A DNA stretch of 64,000 nucleotides from Amaranthus tricolor (Eukaryota; Streptophyta; Magnoliopsida; Caryophyllales; Amaranthaceae): NCBI RefSeq assembly GCF_026212465.1, contig NC_080053.1, positions 984,038-1,048,037 of the forward strand. The letters are read 5' to 3'. Both the position numbers and the translations under genes were made by a program. Below, piece after piece: positions 8,318 through 20,578 of the stretch. A model generated the notes under the pieces. The model was not told where the DNA came from, ran no database searches, and saw nothing but the letters and a program-made list of their open reading frames with translations. How positions within the stretch are numbered: position 1 is the first letter of the stretch; the number at the start of each line of letters is the position of its first letter.

Positions 8318-9070
8318 CAGTAAGTTATTAAATTGATTAATTGTGCATTTATTAAATTGCATTTGTATTGAGTGTTGGTAAAGTGCTTGGTCAGCCTAAT
8401 TAAGTTGTTGGTAAGCCATTTTAAGTCTTGGTGTTCTCGGTTAGGTGGTCCCACTGTTCCCATTCAATTCAGTCATATTTAGTTTATGCAACATTTAATT
8501 TATTAATGGCAAACTGGTTAAGGAAAGCTATTAGTTTAGGATCACCTAATAATATAATTCAAAGTAGTGAAGTTCATATAGAAAAGAACTTTTCAAATTG
8601 GGAAATTCCAAAAGAAAATCTTACAAAAATTTATCATATAGGCATTACTGATTTTAAGACTGCATTTAGCATCAAAACTCATGAAGAGACTAGAAGCATT
8701 CAAAAAGAATCTGAAACTATGCATTTACTTTCAGAATCCAGCATTAAAGCTTATCTCAAACACAGATTTAGATTCATTCATTTTGGCCTTGTTCAAATAG
8801 GAATAAAACCATTAGTTCATAAAGGAGTTGATTGTCCAATTTTCCTAGCTCTCAGAGACGATCGACTTAATAATTATAAAGATTCTGTTTTGGCTATGAT
8901 TCAAACTAATATCTGTAATGGCCCAATATATTTCAATTGTTTTCCAAACTTTACAGTAGATCTTCAAGACCCATTAATCTTATCTTCATTAATTTTAGAT
9001 ATTCAAATTTTAAATAATAAATTTAAAGAGTTTGCTAGAAATTTTGCAATTGTTTTCCGTGTTTATTTTA
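8306..9070 (+). mobile_element. Unit 2: 5' fragment of the pararetrovirus genome
   Basis: This copy holds PBS, leader and the first 188 codons of ORF1, then breaks at 9070 and joins the 3' end of the oppositely oriented Unit 3. The join shares one base (A). It forms the 765-bp loop between two long inverted arms. Confidence 0.92.
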
Positions 9071-9123
9071 ATAGGGAGTACAGGATCGATAGAGAAAATA
9101 ATTTAATAATTTTGTGGATATAA
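8506..9123 (+). pseudogene. Truncated ORF1: movement protein N-terminal part (Unit 2)
   Basis: ORF1 residues 1-188 are kept, including the Asp109 region. The frame then runs 17 codons into the complement of Unit 3's intergenic region and stops at 9123. It lacks the end of the movement domain and everything after it. Unlike Unit 1, this fragment does have a viral promoter in front of it (TATA at 8132), so a 205-residue truncated movement protein could in principle be made. Confidence 0.88.
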
Positions 9124-9610
9124 ATCTTATTATATAATTGATAATAATAAGATAAGTAAAGAAAGTTAGATTTATTTGAGATAAGACTTAAACAAAAGAA
9201 AATTACAGGATGCTCTCATCTTAGAGCTAGACACTTTATTTATACACAAAGGAAGAGATAAGGTGCAATCTGCTCTTCCAATAAGAAATTAAAGAGAAAT
9301 AGTACAAACATAATTATTAAAGTTACACTATAATACTGTAGAAGATGCTTTGAATTACTATTGAAGATGCTTTACTGTTGAAGATGCTTTGAATCACTGT
9401 TGGAGATGCTTTACTGTTGAAGATGCTTTGAATTACTGTTGGAGATGCTTTTGATTTCGTCATTGCTTACGTTTGTGCTTCCGGATGAATTAATTTGAGT
9501 TGTTGAACATTTGAATGATACTTTTGATTTCGTCATTGCTTACGTTTGTGCTTCCGGATGAATTAATTTGAGTTGTTGAACATTTGAATTGAACTTTTGT
9601 GAACTCAATA
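9071..9610 (-). promoter_or_regulatory. Intergenic regulatory region of Unit 3 (minus strand)
   Basis: It holds the same elements as the Unit 1 intergenic region in reverse: the 73-bp duplication, the six-repeat array, and the TATA box at complement 9236-9244. No gene is present. The promoter points left, towards Unit 2, and would make RNA antisense to the movement protein fragment. Confidence 0.75.
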
Positions 9611-10915
9611 TTAAAAGTCGTATGGATCTTGAGCAAATGGGCCACCAAATGTTGGATCATAAGACTCATTTGAAAACTCCGATAAAATCTCATCAGAGGA
9701 TTCTTCTGATAATATTTTCTTTGCATATTGTGGATCTTCAAGAATCTTTTTGAGAATAGCTTTCTGGACTTTAGATAATGATTCTGAATTTGGACTTTCT
9801 ACTTTGGGATTTTTATTGTGTTGAGGAGAGTTTGAATTTGATGTTGCTTTTGAGGGTGAAGGTTTGTTGGTGGTTGATGGAGATTGGTATTCCATTTTTA
9901 TACCGGTTTGAAAAAAGGAGATAACATTTTTTGTTGAACAAATTTCTAAGGTAAATTTGTCCCACCATTTAATTTTGAATTCTCTTATTAATGAATATGG
10001 ATATGGACGTGGAAGGTGTTGTTTGAGACAGTAACTCCAACATAGAATCCATGGAATTTTAAATTCTGCATGAAACATGACTGGAGTTTCATAAGCTTGA
10101 TAATTTGAATTGGCAACAAAAGTTGTGAAACCCTCACTGCATTCTTTTGGATAAATTTGAGGAGTTGGTCCAAATAAATACCACCAATGATAAAACCACA
10201 TAGGATATTTCTTTGGACAATATTTGTCAAATATAAAAAACCATGAATGATCAAATGGTCTGAATAAAAATGCTCTATACCAGGCCATTTTGTAATCATA
10301 GTATGAGTAATTTTGAGGGAAAAATCTTTTTGAAAAAATTCGTTCTGCATAAGGGTCTCCCCATTCTACAGACGAAATAATTTTCTTAAAAATACATTTT
10401 GAATAAATTATTTTTTCTGAAGAATCCTTGATATGTTGGATTTCAACAGAGTTTGAATCTACTAAAATAAATTCATAAAACCTTTGAGTTTTAAAACGAT
10501 TTTCTGGTATCCATTCGCAACCTTTTGGAAAAGTTTTTTGATTGATTGAATTAATAATTTGTGGGCTTTGAGGAATTGTAAAATTAGTGAGATATACATT
10601 TTCTATTTCGGTTTTTGTAATGTATGCAGATTTGGTAAAGCTTTGTGTTGGTATTTTTGTAGTTGGTTCTTTTTGTTTTGAATTTGAAATAATATTTTGT
10701 GAAGTAGGCTCTTGAACAATTTGTGAATATGGAAGTGGGGGAAAATCATTTAGTTGAGTAAATTTGTTTGAAATGGATAGGGTAGTTTGAAGATTTTTGG
10801 AGGATGAAAATTTATTTTGTTCTGTTTTGTTTGGTTTTGGATCTGGTTCCATTTCGTAATCATCTGAACTCTGGAACCCTTTGAGTTTTTCTTGCTGATT
10901 CTTCTTCCTTGGCAT
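9611..10915 (-). CDS. ORF2, 434-aa protein of unknown function (Unit 3)
   Basis: Intact and, as far as I can see, identical in protein sequence to the Unit 1 ORF2. It overlaps the 3' end of the broken ORF1 by 56 nt. Because ORF1 upstream is disrupted and the copy lacks a promoter on its 5' side, expression from this locus is doubtful. Confidence 0.82.
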   Translation of the reverse strand: MPRKKNQQEKLKGFQSSDDYEMEPDPKPNKTEQNKFSSSKNLQTTLSISNKFTQLNDFPPLPYSQIVQEPTSQNIISNSKQKEPTTKIPTQSFTKSAYITKTEIENVYLTNFTIPQSPQIINSINQKTFPKGCEWIPENRFKTQRFYEFILVDSNSVEIQHIKDSSEKIIYSKCIFKKIISSVEWGDPYAERIFSKRFFPQNYSYYDYKMAWYRAFLFRPFDHSWFFIFDKYCPKKYPMWFYHWWYLFGPTPQIYPKECSEGFTTFVANSNYQAYETPVMFHAEFKIPWILCWSYCLKQHLPRPYPYSLIREFKIKWWDKFTLEICSTKNVISFFQTGIKMEYQSPSTTNKPSPSKATSNSNSPQHNKNPKVESPNSESLSKVQKAILKKILEDPQYAKKILSEESSDEILSEFSNESYDPTFGGPFAQDPYDF

Positions 10916-13900
10916 TATGATGTCCCTGTAGAAATTCTCTGGTTAAGAAATCAGGGAGAGAGTTACTTTCGCCTCTTATATGCTCTATTTGAAAATCAAA
11001 TACTGATAAAATTGCTTGCCATCTTGCAAAAATTTGTTTAGAAACAATGTTTTTGACATCCTTTTCTAGAACCTCTTTTGCAGATTTGCAGTCGATCCTT
11101 ATCAAAAATTTTTTGTTGTAAAGATCATCTTGAAATTTTGAAACGCATAGTACTATAGATAAAATTTCCTTTTTAATGGTAGAATAATTTTTTTGAGGTC
11201 CGAGCCAGAGACCTGAATGAAATCTAACTAATTGTTCTTTTGTATCTATTCTTTGTTTTAATATGCCACCATATCCTATTTCTGATGCATCTGTTTCTAC
11301 TATCATGAATGCAGATGGATCTGGAATGCCTAGACATGGAAGTGATTTGATTTTTTGTTTTAATTCAATAATAGTCTTAGTATGAATTTCTGACCAGGGA
11401 GGCGGATTTTTTTGAAGTCTTTGAAAGAGGGGCATGCAAATTTGTCTGAGCTTTGGGAAAAAATCTGATATATAATTTAGACATCCCAAAAATCTTTGTA
11501 ACTGGGTTTTGTCTTTAATTTCGTTAGGGAATTTTTCTGCAAATTCTAAAGACCTTGTAATTGGCTTGATTGTTCCTTTATAAATGTCATGTCCCAAAAA
11601 TCTAATTTTTGTTTGAAATAATTTCATTTTAGTGGCAGAAACTACTAAACCATTTTTTTCAACAGTGTTTAGAAATATATGTAAATGTTTGAAATGTTGA
11701 TCAATATCATGAGAAAAAATTAAAACATCATCTATATAAACAATTATGAATGAAGAAAATTGATTGAAAATATCATTCATTATATGTTGAAATTCAGAAG
11801 GAGCATTTTTAAGTCCAAAAGGCATTACATTCCACTCATAATGTCCAAATGGTACCGTGAATGCAGTTTTATACCTATCTTCTTTAGCAATTTGTATTTG
11901 CCAGAAACCAGATTTCATATCAAATTTTGAAAATATTTTGGCTTTATATAAGCGATTAATTAAATCTCTTTTATTTGGGATTGGATATCTTATCCATTGA
12001 AGAACTTTGTTTAAAGGTTTGTAATTAATAACTAATCTAGGAACTCCTCTTTCTTTTTCTGCTGCATTCATAACATAAAATGCTGCACAGCTCCAAGGAG
12101 ATTTGGATGGAGTTATTAATTTTTTATCTAAAAGAGTTTGAATTTCTTTCTTGCAGAATTCAAGATGCTCAGAATTCATTTGGATGGGTCTAGCTTTTGT
12201 AGGAATATTTTTTTCAGAGAAATCTTTTTCATATGGCAATGTGACAATATGCCTTTTTCTATCCCAAAAGGCATTTGGAATATCAGCACAAACTTTTGAT
12301 TTAAAAATATTTTCTAAATTAAAAATTTTTTGTTGCAATTTTGATTGTTGTAATTGTTCTTCAATCCTTTGAAAAGAAATTTCTTCTTTTAAAGAAGAAA
12401 TTTGAAATTCTTTTTGTTTTATTAAATTTATACTTTGTATTACTGAAGAATTTTGTAATAAATTAATATCTTTTTGTAACATGGGACTTAAAAAAGGAAA
12501 TGATAATTGTTTCCCTAAAATTTTTGTATGAACACCTTTGTCATCAACCCAAAAAGGATAAATTTGTGTTAAAAAGGGAGTGCCTAATATTATTTCTTCC
12601 TTAATATCATTAATAATAATGAAAGTATTAGTAAAACTATAATTTTCATTTATGATCTTTCCTTTTGAAATTTTATATTTAATATCCATGGGTGAACTAT
12701 TTGCACTATATAACCGAGTTTTTGTTTTTTCATAAAATTTAGTTGGGACTAATCCTTCCCTTAAGCAATTTTGATCCGCTCCACTATCAATTAAAGCAAT
12801 ATAGGTTTTTTGAAAATCTCCAATTTGAAAAGTAACTGGTGCATACCATTTTTGAAAATTAATTTTATTAATAACAGTGATAAAATCATCATCATCCCCA
12901 TTAACTTTCTCTTTTCCCAAAGAAAGATTTTCTTTATAGATGGGGTTTTCTAAAATAGATAATTTTGTTTCAAGTTCGAAATCTTTGATTTCTAAATGCT
13001 TTAAACTATTTTTGATAGAAATGATGTCTTCTTTGATTTTATTTATTTCAAGTTGAAGATCTTTGACCGAAAGAGTTTGATTCTTAATAGGAATTAATTT
13101 AGAAGTCATTTCTTTGGAAGAGTATTTTTCTAATAATTTTGAAATATTGAAAGGTTCAATTTGAGGAATTGGAATACTTTCTTTGTTTTTAGAGGTAGAG
13201 GTTTCACCCAAAACCATAGTTTTGAGTTTCAAAAGGGTTTCTCTTTTGATCTCTTTATCTTGGATTTTGTCAACGAGATCAAAAAGAAATTCCACATTTT
13301 TCTCTTTATCTGTTAAAACATTAATGCATTTGATAGGAGAGGAAGAAATCGAAGATTCAGAATCAGAAGTTTGATCATTAATTTGTAAAATTTCGTCATC
13401 TTCCTTTTCTGAAGAAGAAGAAGAAGTAGACTCAGGGGTTTGTAATAATATTTTGGATATTTTATCTCCTAGCTCAGAGTCGTTAATAAATAATTCTTGA
13501 ATCTTTTTCTTTGTGGTACAAGCATTTGCTTTATGTCCAGGTTTTCCACACGAATAACAAAAGATTTTGAAAGCTTTGTTTGATTTTCGGAAATTTCCGA
13601 AATTTTTCTTTCCTCGTTTCTTTCGATAATAAGAAGGATAAGAATTTTTATTTTTATCTTTTGAAAATTTAGAAAATTGTTTTTTAATTTTCTTTTTTGT
13701 AGAGGGAGCTCTAATAGCTTCCATACCAAATGCTTCACAGAAACATCCAATTTCTTTCCTAGATTGTTTCTTTTCAGAGGTATATTTGGCTTGGAGTTTG
13801 AGTTCTTCACATAAAGAAAGACCTTCCTTTTTAATGAAAGCGAAAAGTCCTCCATAAGTAGTATTATTAAGAGCTTGTTCTTTATCTGTATCATGTTCAG

Positions 13901-15684
13901 CTATTTTTCTAAAAATTCTTTGAGCAAATAATTTTGGTAGTCCTGATATAAATTTTTCTTTCCAAAAACTTTGATTGCAATCTTGTCTTTGTAAAACATA
14001 ACTAAAGAAGGTATCTTTATACCATCTATAGTCACTTAATGTTGGGCAACGTAAATTTTGTAAAATCGTTTCTCCAGAAGAAAGAGTTTGAGTAGGGTTA
14101 CCGACAAAATGAAAGGCAATAACTATGATTAAGAAATCACAGCAGTCAGATTTTTGAAATACATTTCCTTGATCATCCATGATGTCAGTAACGTGATTCA
14201 AAATTTCTAATCTGTCTTGTAAAGTGAGAAGATTATCCCACCAGTTTTTTAATTGCCCAGTAAAACCTGATATAATAAAACCAAAAATTATTTGTTCATC
14301 CAAAGGTTTTGCCTTGTAAGCTACAATAGCCATTCCCATATTTTGAAGAGTATTAAGAATTTCATAATCAGATTTTCCATCTATGTTCCATTCATGGATC
14401 ATATCTGGGGAAAAGGATTTGGAGGTAAATGTAGACCTTTCTTCATATTGAAGATCAACAGGAGTAGGCCTAGGATAATAGTTTTTTGTAGGGATATTCT
14501 TCCAAGATGATCGTATTTTATTAATTTGATGAGGATCATTATCAGATTCTTGAAATTGCTTTGCAACTTTTGAAATGATTAAAGACTCAGAATTTTCTTC
14601 ATCAGAAGATATCTCTGAACTTTGATATTTACTCAAAACCTTAATATGACTTGGACTATCTGCTAATTTTTGTAAAGATTTTTGAATTTTATCTAACACT
14701 GCAGAATTAGAGTTAGAAGAAGTAAAACCATTTTTTGGAAACATTTGAGTCATAGGTATAGTTAATCCTGGTGGTTTGAAATGCGGTGCAGAAACCTTAT
14801 TAGATCCTAATGATGCAATCGTATTAGGGGCTATGGATCTAGAGGTTTCTTTTTGTAAATTATCAACCTTATTTGAAAGTTGATCTACTTGTGTAGCAAC
14901 GGTATGAAGGATTTGATTTGTAAAATTATTTTGATGATAAATTTTAATGATGTCTTCTACATTTGGAGTTTTATCTGTTTGATCTACTCTTCCTTCTTTA
15001 AAAGGACTAGCCTTTATTTCACGGTCATAATAGGGAAAAGTAATATTTTGTAATGGTGGATGAACTGAACTAATTGTTTGTCCATCCTTCAAAACCCAAT
15101 TTTTTTGAAGTTTGGTTTGTACAAATATGTGATTTTGAGAATATGGATTAGCAATACCTTGTTTTTCACAAAACAATAAAAACCATGTAAAAAACGGGAT
15201 ATTAATTTGAATAGTATTCATATCTTTATACCATACATCTCTTATTGAGTCTTTAAAGGAGCGAGAAAAAGATCTAAACCAATCTCGATGCTCAGCATTG
15301 TGAGAGGAATTAAATTTTGTAAAAAACCAGATAATTTTGAGATAATTTAATTGGACAATCAACTCCTTTATGAACTAATGGTTTTATTCCTATTTGAACA
15401 AGGCCAAAATGAATGAATCTAAATCTGTGTTTGAGATAAGCTTTAATGCTGGATTCTGAAAGTAAATGCATAGTTTCAGATTCTTTTTGAATGCTTCTAG
15501 TCTCTTCATGAGTTTTGATGCTAAATGCAGTCTTAAAATCAGTAATGCCTATATGATAAATTTTTGTAAGATTTTCTTTTGGAATTTCCCAATTTGAAAA
15601 GTTCTTTTCTATATGAACTTCACTACTTTGAATTATATTATTAGGTGATCCTAAACTAATAGCTTTCCTTAACCAGTTTGCCAT
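10860..15684 (-). pseudogene. ORF1 polyprotein broken by a 748-bp deletion and frameshift (Unit 3)
   Basis: The start ATG (complement of 15682-15684) and the first 112 residues or so are present, but this frame stops at 15310 shortly after the GVDCP motif. Sequence equal to 28591-29338 of Unit 5 is missing, which removes the rest of the movement domain and the capsid N-terminal region, and 32 bp of filler replace it. The net loss of 716 bp shifts the frame. The downstream part from about residue 362 on is open to the normal stop at 10860 and keeps zinc knuckle, protease, reverse transcriptase and RNase H motifs. Confidence 0.9.
15317..15348. other. 32-bp filler at the Unit 3 deletion
   Basis: The insert replaces 748 viral bases. 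Its first part includes TGTAAAAAAC, which also occurs about 130 bp away at 15187, consistent with local templating. The remainder contains GATAATTTT and GAGATAATTT, strings also seen in filler at 785-794. Confidence 0.7.
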
Positions 15685-15733
15685 TAATAAATTAAATGTT
15701 GCATAAACTAAATATGACTGAATTGAATGGGAA

Positions 15734-18700
15734 CAAATTTCTATTCCTGAGACATTTCAATTCTCAAATCCAATGCCTCCTAGAAACATAAGACAAGAAA
15801 TAGAATGCATTGAGGAAGACGAAAATAAAGTTCTTATAAGGTTTGGGTCTATGAGAGAATTATCTAGTTCTCCTTGTACTTCTTCTTCCAACTATCCACG
15901 AAGATCTTTTTCTTTTCCTCAAAAAACAACTTCAGTCATTTCTGAACCAATCAAAGTCAGATATAAATCTCCTATTCCTGAATATGAAGCAAATGCTTCT
16001 CAAACTTCTCAAATCTCTTCATCTAGACCTGCATCTCCCACAATGTCTGATATGCAAAATTTTGACTCTATCAATACAATTACTAAAGATTTTGAAATAG
16101 ATAAAAACTATCTAAGAGATGAATTTAATTCCTCTCACAATGCTGAGCATCGAGATTGGTTTAGATCTTTTTCTCGCTCCTTTAAAGACTCAATAAGAGA
16201 TGTATGGTATAAAGATATGAATACTATTCAAATTAATATCCCGTTTTTTACATGGTTTTTATTGTTTTGTGAAAAACAAGGTATTGCTAATCCATATTCT
16301 CAAAATCACATATTTGTACAAACCAAACTTCAAAAAAATTGGGTTTTGAAGGATGGACAAACAATTAGTTCAGTTCATCCACCATTACAAAATATTACTT
16401 TTCCCTATTATGACCGTGAAATAAAGGCTAGTCCTTTTAAAGAAGGAAGAGTAGATCAAACAGATAAAACTCCAAATGTAGAAGACATCATTAAAATTTA
16501 TCATCAAAATAATTTTACAAATCAAATCCTTCATACCGTTGCTACACAAGTAGATCAACTTTCAAATAAGGTTGATAATTTACAAAAAGAAACCTCTAGA
16601 TCCATAGCCCCTAATACGATTGCATCATTAGGATCTAATAAGGTTTCTGCACCGCATTTCAAACCACCAGGATTAACTATACCTATGACTCAAATGTTTC
16701 CAAAAAATGGTTTTACTTCTTCTAACTCTAATTCTGCAGTGTTAGATAAAATTCAAAAATCTTTACAAAAATTAGCAGATAGTCCAAGTCATATTAAGGT
16801 TTTGAGTAAATATCAAAGTTCAGAGATATCTTCTGATGAAGAAAATTCTGAGTCTTTAATCATTTCAAAAGTTGCAAAGCAATTTCAAGAATCTGATAAT
16901 GATCCTCATCAAATTAATAAAATACGATCATCTTGGAAGAATATCCCTACAAAAAACTATTATCCTAGGCCTACTCCTGTTGATCTTCAATATGAAGAAA
17001 GGTCTACATTTACCTCCAAATCCTTTTCCCCAGATATGATCCATGAATGGAACATAGATGGAAAATCTGATTATGAAATTCTTAATACTCTTCAAAATAT
17101 GGGAATGGCTATTGTAGCTTACAAGGCAAAACCTTTGGATGAACAAATAATTTTTGGTTTTATTATATTAGGTTTTACTGGGCAATTAAAAAACTGGTGG
17201 GATAATCTTCTCACTTTACAAGACAGATTAGAAATTTTGAATCACGTTACTGACATCATGGATGATCAAGGAAATGTATTTCAAAAATCTGACTGCTGTG
17301 ATTTCTTAATCATAGTTATTGCCTTTCATTTTGTCGGTAACCCTACTCAAACTCTTTCTTCTGGAGAAACGATTTTACAAAATTTACGTTGCCCAACATT
17401 AAGTGACTATAGATGGTATAAAGATACCTTCTTTAGTTATGTTTTACAAAGACAAGATTGCAATCAAAGTTTTTGGAAAGAAAAATTTATATCAGGACTA
17501 CCAAAATTATTTGCTCAAAGAATTTTTAGAAAAATAGCTGAACATGATACAGATAAAGAACAAGCTCTTAATAATACTACTTATGGAGGACTTTTCGCTT
17601 TCATTAAAAAGGAAGGTCTTTCTTTATGTGAAGAACTCAAACTCCAAGCCAAATATACCTCTGAAAAGAAACAATCTAGGAAAGAAATTGGATGTTTCTG
17701 TGAAGCATTTGGTATGGAAGCTATTAGAGCTCCCTCTACAAAAAAGAAAATTAAAAAACAATTTTCTAAATTTTCAAAAGATAAAAATAAAAATTCTTAT
17801 CCTTCTTATTATCGAAAGAAACGAGGAAAGAAAAATTTCGGAAATTTCCGAAAATCAAACAAAGCTTTCAAAATCTTTTGTTATTCGTGTGGAAAACCTG
17901 GACATAAAGCAAATGCTTGTACCACAAAGAAAAAGATTCAAGAATTATTTATTAACGACTCTGAGCTAGGAGATAAAATATCCAAAATATTATTACAAAC
18001 CCCTGAGTCTACTTCTTCTTCTTCTTCAGAAAAGGAAGATGACGAAATTTTACAAATTAATGATCAAACTTCTGATTCTGAATCTTCGATTTCTTCCTCT
18101 CCTATCAAATGCATTAATGTTTTAACAGATAAAGAGAAAAATGTGGAATTTCTTTTTGATCTCGTTGACAAAATCCAAGATAAAGAGATCAAAAGAGAAA
18201 CCCTTTTGAAACTCAAAACTATGGTTTTGGGTGAAACCTCTACCTCTAAAAACAAAGAAAGTATTCCAATTCCTCAAATTGAACCTTTCAATATTTCAAA
18301 ATTATTAGAAAAATACTCTTCCAAAGAAATGACTTCTAAATTAATTCCTATTAAGAATCAAACTCTTTCGGTCAAAGATCTTCAACTTGAAATAAATAAA
18401 ATCAAAGAAGACATCATTTCTATCAAAAATAGTTTAAAGCATTTAGAAATCAAAGATTTCGAACTTGAAACAAAATTATCTATTTTAGAAAACCCCATCT
18501 ATAAAGAAAATCTTTCTTTGGGAAAAGAGAAAGTTAATGGGGATGATGATGATTTTATCACTGTTATTAATAAAATTAATTTTCAAAAATGGTATGCACC
18601 AGTTACTTTTCAAATTGGAGATTTTCAAAAAACCTATATTGCTTTAATTGATAGTGGAGCGGATCAAAATTGCTTAAGGGAAGGATTAGTCCCAACTAAA

Positions 18701-20578
18701 TTTTATGAAAAAACAAAAACTCGGTTATATAGTGCAAATAGTTCACCCATGGATATTAAATATAAAATTTCAAAAGGAAAGATCATAAATGAAAATTATA
18801 GTTTTACTAATACTTTCATTATTATTAATGATATTAAGGAAGAAATAATATTAGGCACTCCCTTTTTAACACAAATTTATCCTTTTTGGGTTGATGACAA
18901 AGGTGTTCATACAAAAATTTTAGGGAAACAATTATCATTTCCTTTTTTAAGTCCCATGTTACAAAAAGATATTAATTTATTACAAAATTCTTCAGTAATA
19001 CAAAGTATAAATTTAATAAAACAAAAAGAATTTCAAATTTCTTCTTTAAAAGAAGAAATTTCTTTTCAAAGGATTGAAGAACAATTACAACAATCAAAAT
19101 TGCAACAAAAAATTTTTAATTTAGAAAATATTTTTAAATCAAAAGTTTGTGCTGATATTCCAAATGCCTTTTGGGATAGAAAAAGGCATATTGTCACATT
19201 GCCATATGAAAAAGATTTCTCTGAAAAAAATATTCCTACAAAAGCTAGACCCATCCAAATGAATTCTGAGCATCTTGAATTCTGCAAGAAAGAAATTCAA
19301 ACTCTTTTAGATAAAAAATTAATAACTCCATCCAAATCTCCTTGGAGCTGTGCAGCATTTTATGTTATGAATGCAGCAGAAAAAGAAAGAGGAGTTCCTA
19401 GATTAGTTATTAATTACAAACCTTTAAACAAAGTTCTTCAATGGATAAGATATCCAATCCCAAATAAAAGAGATTTAATTAATCGCTTATATAAAGCCAA
19501 AATATTTTCAAAATTTGATATGAAATCTGGTTTCTGGCAAATACAAATTGCTAAAGAAGATAGGTATAAAACTGCATTCACGGTACCATTTGGACATTAT
19601 GAGTGGAATGTAATGCCTTTTGGACTTAAAAATGCTCCTTCTGAATTTCAACATATAATGAATGATATTTTCAATCAATTTTCTTCATTCATAATTGTTT
19701 ATATAGATGATGTTTTAATTTTTTCTCATGATATTGATCAACATTTCAAACATTTACATATATTTCTAAACACTGTTGAAAAAAATGGTTTAGTAGTTTC
19801 TGCCACTAAAATGAAATTATTTCAAACAAAAATTAGATTTTTGGGACATGACATTTATAAAGGAACAATCAAGCCAATTACAAGGTCTTTAGAATTTGCA
19901 GAAAAATTCCCTAACGAAATTAAAGACAAAACCCAGTTACAAAGATTTTTGGGATGTCTAAATTATATATCAGATTTTTTCCCAAAGCTCAGACAAATTT
20001 GCATGCCCCTCTTTCAAAGACTTCAAAAAAATCCGCCTCCCTGGTCAGAAATTCATACTAAGACTATTATTGAATTAAAACAAAAAATCAAATCACTTCC
20101 ATGTCTAGGCATTCCAGATCCATCTGCATTCATGATAGTAGAAACAGATGCATCAGAAATAGGATATGGTGGCATATTAAAACAAAGAATAGATACAAAA
20201 GAACAATTAGTTAGATTTCATTCAGGTCTCTGGCTCGGACCTCAAAAAAATTATTCTACCATTAAAAAGGAAATTTTATCTATAGTACTATGCGTTTCAA
20301 AATTTCAAGATGATCTTTACAACAAAAAATTTTTGATAAGGATCGACTGCAAATCTGCAAAAGAGGTTCTAGAAAAGGATGTCAAAAACATTGTTTCTAA
20401 ACAAATTTTTGCAAGATGGCAAGCAATTTTATCAGTATTTGATTTTCAAATAGAGCATATAAGAGGCGAAAGTAACTCTCTCCCTGATTTCTTAACCAGA
20501 GAATTTCTACAGGGACATCATAATGCCAAGGAAGAAGAATCAGCAAGAAAAACTCAAAGGGTTCCAGAGTTCAGATGA
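15734..20578 (+). pseudogene. ORF1 lacking the movement-protein domain (Unit 4)
   Basis: Residues 233-1846 remain in frame, with the first in-frame ATG at 15773 (residue 246, start of MPPRN). From there 1,601 residues are open, covering capsid, zinc knuckle, protease, reverse transcriptase and RNase H. One private change stands out: Ser711 to Leu (C to T at 17169), just before the GFTGQLKNWW capsid motif. The native start is absent and antisense Unit 3 lies directly upstream, so normal translation is unlikely. Confidence 0.9.

Larger units (their letters stand above)
9071..15735 (-). mobile_element. Unit 3: inverted pararetrovirus copy with internal deletion
   Basis: In viral orientation it starts inside the leader (equivalent to position 925 of Unit 1, with the PBS lost) and ends exactly at the base before the next PBS. 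It has a 748-bp deletion in ORF1 repaired with 32 bp of filler. Its right end joins Unit 4 through a 2-bp overlap (CA, 15734-15735). Confidence 0.92.

Noticed and set aside
9611..10915. ORF2 as the caulimovirus translational transactivator
   Set aside because: No similarity that I can recognise to transactivator motifs, and position alone is not sufficient evidence.
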